DNA from: Liopterus haemorrhoidalis
Lineage: Eukaryota > Arthropoda > Insecta > Coleoptera > Dytiscidae
Direction: 5' to 3'
Length of the DNA stretch: 64,000 nt
Assembly: GCA_963971575.1 (NCBI GenBank)
Contig: OZ020618.1
Span: 35,103,168 to 35,167,167, forward strand
Below, in pieces: positions 55,890 through 64,000 of the stretch. Made by a program: the position numbers and the translations under genes. How positions within the stretch are numbered: position 1 is the first letter of the stretch; every line of letters begins with the position of its first letter. The notes under the pieces were generated by a model, which was given only the letters and a program-made list of their open reading frames with translations, did no database searches and was not told the DNA's origin.

Positions 55890-56400
55890 TTTAGGGTTTT
55901 GCAGGTATGACCAAAAAACCCTTATACTGTAATTTTGTCGTATGTCTGTCGGTCTGTCTATATCTTCGGTAAAAATTGTAACCAAACGGCTAAACTTAGA
56001 GAGTTGAAATTTGGCATGCTTATGCAACTTTTTGACTCATACATAGGAAAAATACTAAAACATCTAAAAAACATATCCCCCTAAATATATAACCAAATAT
56101 GCGCTCATCGAAAAAAAAAAGTTTTTTAAAATTCTGAGTAGGTTATCAAATGAAAGCCCTTAGTACGTGGATTAACGATCAAAATTTTATTTTTGCAAAA
56201 TAAATTATTTTTATGCGATTTTTGCAAAAAACGCATCAAAATTTTGCAAAAATTTTTTTGTCTCACACCCTGAAGCCCAGATGGTTTAAACTTAAAATTT
56301 GAAAAAATTCTAAGTAATGTACATTGGTGTGAACCGGAATAGTACAACAGGAAATTTTGATCAGATTATGATTTCGGAAAATAACGCATTTTTGTGTTTT
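55890..56400 (+). repeat. Repeat family X, copy 4
   Basis: TAGGGTTTTGCAGGTATGACC, ACCCTTATA, GTCTGTCGGTCTGTC, AACGGCTAAACTTAGAGAGT, GGCATGCTTATGCAACTTT and GTACATTGGTGTGAACCGG appear in the same order as in the 18.6 kb copy. Confidence 0.6.
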
Positions 56401-56439
56401 TTGGTTGATGATTTACAATAGTTATAGTTATGTAACACA

Positions 56440-56690
56440 CTGGACTAGAACACGTATCATGGTGTAATGGGTAGCATAATGCCTTGCTTAGAGTCATGTT
56501 GCATAGTTTACACCAGTTTGAACAGAATATTCTGTTCTAACTGGTGTAAACTATTCACACACCTCCTCAGACTGATGATGACCACATTTTCGTGGCCGAA
56601 ACGTCTCCATTTTATTAATTCATAATATATATTTTATAATTTGACGATCAACAAAGAAGTTTTATTTATACATACTCACGTCAAGATCCA

Positions 56691-56696
<6 letters not shown>
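56440..56696 (+). repeat. Repeat end with palindrome and hammerhead-like hairpin
   Basis: 56505-56552 is a 48-base palindrome (AGTTTACACCAGTT ... AACTGGTGTAAACT) with one mismatched pair. At 56572-56605 are CTGATGA, one base, a GACCAC/GTGGCC stem with one mismatch, then GAAACGTC. The block ends at an (AT)n tract. It may be a Penelope-like pLTR of a different family. Confidence 0.45.

Positions 56697-56747
<51 letters not shown>
56697..56747. repeat. (AT)n microsatellite
   Basis: About 25 uninterrupted AT units. The gypsy LTR starts directly at its right edge. Confidence 0.95.
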
Positions 56748-56751
<4 letters not shown>

Positions 56752-57839
56752 AGCATCTAGCCTTCTACGAAGCCCTGTTACGTCACCATAAAATGTTATC
56801 TAGATGCCATCCGTAATCGGGACCCACTAATGATGACGACTCATTAACGATAACGATGACGGCTCATTACACTAATTGGTTTTTATAAAACACACATAGA
56901 ATTTGATAGAGAGATCAGATGTTTTCTTACGTTGTAAGAGTGAATACTTAGAATAAAATAGTCTGTGAACAAGTTGAGTTTTATTTAAACAATAGATCCC
57001 TTATTTGTTTACATCAGAAGTGGGATCGAGTCAACGTTTCTTCTTGTGAATGGGATTCATGCACGTCTTAATAATATTTTGTTATTTTATTGGGGATCTT
57101 GCTTTGATGCATTTTTGCAGTGTTTTGTTTAAATTATGAATTTGATGAAAGTGACAAATAGTGATGTGACAAATTATTACCTGTCTGCGTTGTTTCGGAT
57201 ATTATTGAATTTAAGTTTGTGTGCTTGAACAGTTACAAAAGTTAATTATGCAATTTTGTTCATGAAAAACTTATTTAACCAATTTGCGAAGGCGAACGTT
57301 CGAAAACGTTTCTGGTTGTGAATGGGAAAAATGGAACAAATGGGTATGAAAATATTGTTTGTCTAAGATAGTAGTTTGAAAGTGAAAAACGCAAGTGATA
57401 CGTTTCAATTATTGCAAATAATAAGTGATTATGGTGGAACACATTGGTGGAACTTCCACCGTGGAAGGAAAACGAAACGTTTGAAAACGTTTTCCGACGT
57501 TTGCAGATGAAACACTTTTGCAGGCTATAATTTTTCAGGTATTTTTCGTGCTATCAAACTAGTTACGTCTGGTAAAACTATTTCCTAATAGAATTTATAC
57601 TTAGCGATTGACAACAGAGTGAGGTGCATTTAAGACGAAGTAGCAAATGTATTGAAGAAAATTATCAAAATGGACAAGCGTTGTTTTATTTAGGGACAGA
57701 CAACTTACATGCAGGAAAATCTAGATGATGAATAAAATGGTTCCAGTAATGAAGTAGAAATACAAAAAAAAATTTCAGTATGGTCGAGCGATATATAGAA
57801 AATTCAGTTGGTCTTGAAATCACAATACAAAAGAAACAC

Positions 57840-58660
57840 TGGTACGACACCTTTGCAACTGCTCCTGGGAGTAGATAATTCCAGCCCAGATAATAAAGGC
57901 TTGAATCAAATCAAGCCCTTTTGCGCGATTTAACACCATTACGGAATCGACAACTTGATCGCGAAAGAGTTGAGAGAACAATGAGAGATAATCGTGGCTT
58001 TGAAAACGCTAACCGAAAAAGGCGAGATACTTTACGTTGGGAGATTTTGTGCTGATACATAGGGATTCCAAATTGCACATCAGTAAAAACAGATTACGAG
58101 TTTTTAGGTCCCTATGAAGTACTTAAATGCTTAGATAAATGTCGATACGAGTTGATGAAAGTTGTTACGAATTTCATCACTAAGGCAGCAAAGGGACTAG
58201 TAAGTCGGTGGCCTGAAAGTTGGGTGGTGAGCTGTGATATGAAATACCTCATCGAGATGTTCGAATCTGATGAGTCAGGTAACTTTCAATGTTAAGTATT
58301 AGTTGATCAGTTGTATTTTGTCTTTTTAGGGTGGTTGGATTACCACTGGCAGATTAGTCAGTTTCTGGGATAATAAAGTAGAAACTGGTCTAATAGTTGA
58401 TCTCTTACGGCCAGAGTTGTGCCGTTGGAGGAGATTTCTCAACATCAGACTTTTTACAGCATTCGAGTTCTGCAGACCATGTTCCTGGAAAAGACTAGGA
58501 GATGACAGGCGGCGCTTCGAGAGCGGAAGCTATCCGTTATGAAATTGGAGAAAAAGTAGTAGTAGAAAACGTACAATTGACCGGTAGCGGCAAGTTGGGG
58601 GCCAAGATTCTAGGGCCTTATGAAGTTTTGAGTATAAGGGCGAACGATCGCTATTTATGT
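57840..58660 (+). pseudogene. Two gypsy integrase-tail (GPY/F) modules in tandem
   Basis: About 57945-58170 encodes RDLTPLRNRQLDRERVERTM, GDFVLIHRDSKLHIS and, after a frameshift, FLGPYEVLKCLDKCRYELMK. About 58530-58655 encodes a second, different version: IRYEIGEKVVVENVQLTGSG, KLGAKILGPYEVLSI and RANDRYL. GPYEV after a basic linker is the GPY/F module at the C-terminus of gypsy-group integrases. The catalytic core is absent. Frames are broken in the first module, while the second is open for ~45 codons. Confidence 0.65.
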
Positions 58661-58679
58661 AGCGCTTAAACCGCACGAA

Positions 58680-59240
58680 GGTAACTGATTATGTTGAGAA
58701 TAACTAGAATGGTAAGAGACATTTTATTGCTTTCATAAAATGATAAGGCACTGAGTATGAAGCAGCGACAGTCACTGAGCTTGTTGAGTACCGCAAGACA
58801 CACTGGTCGTTTTTGCTTTGTGAAGGCACCGAGTATAAAGAAGCGACAGTCACTGAGCTTGTTGGGTACTGTAGACAATCTGTAATGAAATAAATGGATA
58901 GTTGAGTTGAGAATTGATAGCTTGTCGAGTACCGCAAGACACACTGGTCGTGTTGAGGGCAGTTGAACGATCAGGGACCGTCTCTGCTAGTTGAGAGCAG
59001 TTGAACGGTCAGGGATCGTCTCTGCCAGTTGAACGATAAGGGACCGTCTCTGCCAGTTGAGATCAGTTGAACAGTCAGGTATCGACTATGTAGGTTAAGA
59101 CCATGGTCTATATGTAGATTGAATGAGGGCCCTCGAATGTGGTGTAGATCTTAAATGGTCAATGGTGTGGATCTTAAATGATCAGGGATCTTAAATGGTC
59201 AGGTACCTTAAAAAGTCAATGATATTGGACCTTAAATCTT
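58680..59240 (+). repeat. Short tandem repeats near the 3' LTR of element 1
   Basis: Three repeat types follow one another: GAGTACCGCAAGACACACTG units with GCGACAGTCACTGAGCTTGT (58735-58950), CAGTTGAACGATCAGGGACC units (58960-59090), and CTTAAATGGTCA-type units (59140-59235). The same series occurs inverted at 60080-60620. Confidence 0.75.
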
Positions 59241-59654
59241 TTCTTTTTCCTTCAATCTTTTTGAAGATTGTTTCAGACTATTCTAAGGCCTACATGATCA
59301 TCGCCTGATGTCATCTACCACATCATCATTTATCAGATATTCGTCTACAGAAAGGACGTGAGGACACGCCAGGAGTAGGACGGCCGTGTTAGCATCTAGC
59401 CTTCTACGAAGCCCTGTTACGTCACCATAAAATGTTATCTAGATGCCATCCGTAATCGGGACCCACTAATGATGACGACTCATTAACGATAACGATGACG
59501 GCTCATTACACTAATTGGTTTTTATAAAACACACATAGAATTTGATAGAGAGATCAGATGTTTTCTTACGTTGTAAGAGTGAATACTTAGAATAAAATAG
59601 TCTGTGAACAAGTTGAGTTTTATTTAAACAATAGATCCCTTATTTGTTTATTTG

Positions 59655-59657
<3 letters not shown>

Positions 59658-59687
<30 letters not shown>
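59658..59687. repeat. (AT)n between the two gypsy elements
   Basis: The only sequence separating the two head-to-head elements. It supplies the TATATA on both sides of each insertion. Confidence 0.95.
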
Positions 59688-59697
<10 letters not shown>

Positions 59698-60699
59698 TAA
59701 GGGATTTATTGTTTAAATAAAACTCAAGTTGTTCACAGACTATTTTATTCTAGGCATTCACTCTTACAACGTATGAAAACATCTGATCTCTCTATCAAAT
59801 TCTATGTGTGTTTTATAAAAACCAATTAGTGTAATGAGCCGTCATCATTATCGTTAATGAGTCGTCATCATTAGTGGGTCCAGATTACGGATAACATTTT
59901 ATGGTGACGTAACAGGGCTTCGTTGAAAGCTAGATGCTAACACGGCCGTCCTGCTCCTGGCGTGTCCTCACGTCCTTTCTGTAGACGAATATCTGGTAAA
60001 TGATGATGTGGTAGATGACATCAGGGGATGATCATGTAGGCCTTAGAATAGTCTGAAACAGTCTTCAAAAAGATTAGAAAAGATTTAAGGCCCAATATCA
60101 TTGACCTTTTAAGGTCCCTGACCATTTAAGATCCCTGATCATTTAAGATCCACACCATTGACCATTTAAGATCCACACCATTGACCATTTAAGATCCTCA
60201 CCATTGACCATTTAAGATCCACACCACATTCGAGGGCCCTCATTCAATCTACATATAGACCATGGTCTTAACCTACATAGACGATACCTGACCGTTCAAC
60301 TGCTCTCAACTGGCAGAGACGGTCCCTTATCGTTCAACTGGCAGAGACGATCCCTGACCGTTCAACTGCTCTCAACTAGCAGAGACGGTCCCTGATCGTT
60401 CAACTGCCCTCAACACGACCAGTGTGTCTTGCGGTACTCGACAAGCTATCAATTCTTAACTCAACTATCCATTTATTTCATTACAGATTGTCTACAGTAC
60501 CCAACAAGCTCAGTGACTGTCGCTTCTTTATACTCGGTGCCTTCACAAAGCAAAAACGACCAGTGTGTCTTGCGGTACTCAACAAGCTCAGTGACTGTCG
60601 CTGCTTCATACTCAGTACCTTATCATTTTATGAAAGCAATAAAATGTCTCTTACCATTCTAGTTATTCTCAACATAATCAGTTACCTTCGTGCGGTTTA

Positions 60700-61534
60700 A
60701 GCGCTACATAAATAGCGATCGTTCGCCCTTACACTCAAAACTTCATAAGGCCCTAGAAACTTGGCCTCCAACTTGCCGCTACTGGTCAATTGTATGTCTT
60801 CTGCTACTACTTTTTCTCCAATTTCATAACGGATAGCTTCCGCTCTCGAAGCGCCGCCTGTCATCTCCTAGTCTTTTCTAGGAACATGGTCTGCTGAACC
60901 CGAATGCTGTAAAAAGTCTGAGGGCTGTTGTTCTAAAAAATAAAACGATTAATGTTGATAAATCTCCTCCAACGGCACAACTCTGGCCGTAAGAGATCAA
61001 CTATTAGACCAGTTTCTACTTTATTATCCCAGAAACTGACTAATCTGCCAGTGGTAATCCAACCACCCTAAAAAGACAAAATACAACTGATCAACTAATA
61101 CTTAGCATTGAAAGTTACCTGACTCATCAGATTCCTACATCTCGATGAGGTATTTCATATCACAGCTCACCACCCAACTGGCAGGCCACCGACTTACTAG
61201 TTCCTTTGCTGTCGTAGTGATGAAATTCGTAACAACTTTCATCAACTCGTATCGACCTTTATCTAAGCATTTAAGTACTTCATAGGGACCCAAAAACTCG
61301 TAATCTGTTTTTACTGATGTGCAATTTGGAATCCCTATGTATCAGCACAAAATCTCCCAACGAAAACCGTAAAGTATCTCGCCTTTTTCGGTTAGCGTTT
61401 TCAAAGCCACGATTATCTCTCATTGTTCTCTCAACTCTTTCGCGATCAAGTTGTCGATTCCGTAATGGTGTTAAATCGCGCAAAAGGGCTTGAATCAAAG
61501 GGCTGGAATTATTTACTCCCAAGAGCCGTTGCAA
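60700..61534 (-). pseudogene. Two integrase-tail modules in element 2
   Basis: 61534-61280 (minus) is open for 84 codons: LLGVNNSSPLIQALLRDLTP, LRNRQLDRERVERTMRDNRG and TLRFSLGDFVLIHRDSKLHI, running out of frame just before the GPYEV block. The second module lies at about 60850-60700. The first is less damaged here than in element 1. Both copies therefore keep the same two-module arrangement. Confidence 0.65.
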
Positions 61535-61624
61535 AGGTGTCGTACCAGTGTTTGTTTTTGTATTGTGATTTCAAGACCAACTGAATTTTCTATATACCGC
61601 TCGACCATACTGACATTTTTTTTT

Positions 61625-63000
61625 ATTTCTCTTCAGGTCATTTCATTTTCTAATTCAGGTAAACTGCGACTTTGTCTGTTATCAAGCGCATTGTCAAAAC
61701 AAGTAAAATTAAGTAGAATACTACGGTTCCCACTATTTTAGTCCTTGTTGGAGTTCTCCAAGGAGCAAAGAACAAATTTAATGAATTTACCTCCTGGCAC
61801 TAATACCTGCAATAACTGTATCAAAAGATCTGCGCAAGCAATGCGCATTAATTTTAAATTCTCTCTCTCTCTCTGTTTATATTGGCATTTTCATCAAATG
61901 TGTATCATTAGTACAGACTTAAGGCCAAGACATATTTGACACCTTTCGCTTGCCTATATTTATCTGTGTATCCACAACCACCACATCAGTTACAGACTCA
62001 ACTTGGTACTCCTGTATTATTGAACCTGGAAGAACTAAAATTTTAATATTCATTAGATTTAAAACATTATTATTTTTTTAATTTGTAATTCTGTAAAAGC
62101 TAGTTCTCTGAAATTTCAAAACCTTTTCTTTTTAGAATACTCACAATAAAAATAACACTCTTTGAATTACCTTGTTAAGTCTTTATGCAAAATTTCTAAA
62201 TTACCAAGAACGAATTAGAAATAGCATACCTTATTATTCTCTTATTATTTGGTGCCAAATTTGGTGCCAAATTTCCATACCATCTTTCGTTTATCCTTTA
62301 TTTTAGCCTTGCAATGCTATCGGAAAATTTATTTGCATCTTGTAGTGTAGTTGAGCCCTTACTATTAGTTTGAACGTACTTTATCCCCAAATTCATGCTA
62401 GAACATTTCAACTTCTACGCATCACTGTCAACAAACTACTTGGTCAATTTATAAGCTGCCACCGATTTCATAATAACAAATGTCAAATTTTACGAATATA
62501 GCAATGACACAATTCAATCTTGCCGTTTAGTGGTCGCATGTAAAAACATAAAAGGTAACTCTCGTATTTCGCATTTCTAATATCAGTGATCTGCCGTTTG
62601 TCATTCTGAATGCAAATTTCTAATTCTTATCAAAGTTTAAACTCCATCATCAGAACTTAGATCTCTAAACTCAAAACTCACATATCAAAATAGGATATCT
62701 TAAGTTTTAAAACTCTAATACAAATTTCAAATAATTGATCCCTTAACTCAAATCGTATTACTCTTAATTTTAAATAATTTTAATTGATCTCTAATTTCAA
62801 TTATCAAATTTCAATTCTCATGACTTTTTATCGTTCGCCTCGTTCGTTGTTTTTCAGTAAGCATTGACTAATACGTGCTACATAATCAAACTAATAAAAC
62901 TTCTCTTACCATTTTACCACTTTACCATGTTCTAACCATTACCTTCATACAATTTGTCCATAAACAGAACACCGCTCGTTCCTTCTGACAATTTTTTTGT
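61625..63000. other. Element 2-specific internal segment
   Basis: Absent from element 1, where the flanking sequences are joined at a run of A (about 57765). It is mostly AT-rich, contains a TTTGGTGCCAAA direct repeat near 62250 and has no recognised protein. Confidence 0.55.
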
Positions 63001-64000
63001 ATATCTACTTCATTACTGGAACCATTTTATTCATCATCTAGATTTTCCTGCATGTAAGTTGTCTGTCCCTAAATAAAACAACGCTTGTCCATTTTGATAA
63101 TTTTCTTCAATACATTTGCTATTTCGTCTTAACTGCACCTCAATCAGTTGTCAATCACTAAGTATAAATTCTATTAGGAAATAGCTTTACCAGACGTAAC
63201 TAGTTTGATAGTACGAATAATACCTGAAAATATATAGCCTGCAAAAGTGTTTCATCTGAAAACGTCGGAAATCGTTTTCCTTTCACGGTGGAAGTTCCAC
63301 CAATGTGTTCCACCATAATCACTTATTATTTGCAATAATTGAAACGTATCACTTACGTTTTTCACTTTCAAACTGCTGTCTTAGACAAACATTATTTTCA
63401 TACCCATTTGTTCCATTTTTCCCGTTCACAACCAGAAACGTTTTCGAACGTTCGCCTTCGCAAATTGATTAAATAAGTTTTTCATGAACAAAATTGCATG
63501 ATTAACTTTTGTAACTGTTCAAGCACAAAAACTTAAATTCAATAATATCCGAAACAACGCACACAGGTAATTATTTATCACATCACTATTTGTCACTTAA
63601 TCATCAAATTAACAATTTTAACAAAACACTGCAAAAATGCAACAAAGCAAGATCCCCAATAAATCAACAAAATATTATTAAGACGTGCATAAATCCCATT
63701 CACAAGAAGAAACGTCGACTCGATCCCACTTCTGATGTAAACAAATAAGGGATTTATTGTTTAAATAAAACTCAAGTTGTTCACAGACTATTTTATTCTA
63801 GGTATTCACTCTTACAACGTATGAAAACATCTGATCTCTCTATCAAATTCTATGTGTGTTTTATAAAAACCAATTAGTGTAATGAGCCGTCATCATTATC
63901 GTTAATGAGTCGTCATCATTAGTGGGTCCAGATTACGGATAACATTTTATGGTGACGTAACAGGGCTTCGTTGAAAGCTAGATGCTAACATATATATCAC

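Larger units (their letters stand above)
56748..59657 (+). mobile_element. Internally deleted gypsy-type LTR element 1
   Basis: LTRs at 56748-57013 and 59387-59657 are near-identical, starting TGTTAGCATCTAGCC. Just inside the 5' LTR is TCAGAAGTGGGATCG, probably the primer-binding site, and before the 3' LTR a purine-rich CCAGGAGTAGGACGGCCG. The 2.4-kb interior holds only integrase-tail fragments and short tandem repeats, so it must depend on other elements. TATATA lies on both sides. The 3' LTR end is altered (TTTATTTGTTA). Confidence 0.85.
59688..63990 (-). mobile_element. Internally deleted gypsy-type LTR element 2 (opposite orientation)
   Basis: LTRs at 59688-59942 and 63736-63990 (255 bp each) are the reverse complement of element 1's LTRs. 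TATATA precedes the left LTR and follows the right. The interior repeats element 1's, plus ~1.4 kb (about 61625-63000) absent from element 1. That extra part is AT-rich with no recognisable gag, protease or polymerase. TGATCCC...TTCTGA next to the right LTR is the primer-binding-site-like block. Confidence 0.85.

Noticed and set aside
58666..58944. Frames of 77-92 codons, also at 60422-60700
   Set aside because: They translate short tandem repeats inside the two gypsy derivatives. The apparent conservation is only DNA identity between sister elements.

Overview
This is a gene-poor, AT-rich eukaryotic window. It most likely comes from an arthropod, probably an insect: it carries Tc1/mariner, hAT, BEL/Pao, Ty3/gypsy, Penelope-like and R4/Dong-like elements, a tRNA-derived SINE, and one promoter candidate with insect-type Inr and DPE spacing. 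I cannot assign an order or species. There are no rRNA genes, no intact tRNA genes, no operons and no CRISPR array. Nearly every recognisable coding stretch is a broken transposable-element gene. The only candidate host gene is a possible first exon near 47.04-47.24 kb.

Layout. 0.5-3 kb: a mariner remnant, a Q/T-rich LTR-like relic, and a Penelope-like element end made of two inverted copies. 5.5-9 kb: a non-autonomous hAT, an RNase H-bearing LINE 3' end beside a mariner tail, and a pogo-like MITE. 9.3-11.6 kb: an array of degenerate units of about 300 bp, repeated at 53.4-54.9 kb. 11.7-12.1 kb: a hAT C-terminal relic. 13.7-15.4 kb: a hAT-like relic with nested repeats. 16-22 kb: LINE 3' tails, a foldback family, a solo LTR and a TIR element. 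22.4-27 kb: an R4/Dong-like LINE sitting in (TAA)n with a duplicated 3' end and a 200-base assembly gap. 27.2-28.4 kb: a hAT with a perfect 8-bp duplication, inside older hAT-like sequence.

31.2-35.1 kb: a hAT-ended unit carrying a ~120-bp satellite. The satellite is split by a Tc1-like transposon, which is itself split by a SINE. 35.5-42.4 kb: a nearly complete BEL/Pao retrotransposon on the minus strand with both LTRs and a 5-bp target duplication. Its integrase is interrupted by a solo LTR with its own 4-bp duplication. 44.3-45.6 kb: a full-length but dead mariner. 45.8-46.9 kb: a LINE 3' half. 47.04-47.24 kb: the promoter and signal-peptide candidate. 47.6-48.5 kb: a Penelope-like element with its GIY-YIG endonuclease tail. 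50.5 kb: a Harbinger-like MITE. 51.2-52.6 kb: LINE fragments. 56.7-64 kb: two internally deleted gypsy-type elements, head to head, both inserted in (AT)n.

The main unexplained signals are a recurring hammerhead-like hairpin in several repeat families, tandem integrase-tail modules in the gypsy derivatives, and the Inr/DPE/signal-peptide block. All family names come from motif recognition, terminal repeats and target duplications seen by eye. No database search was run.
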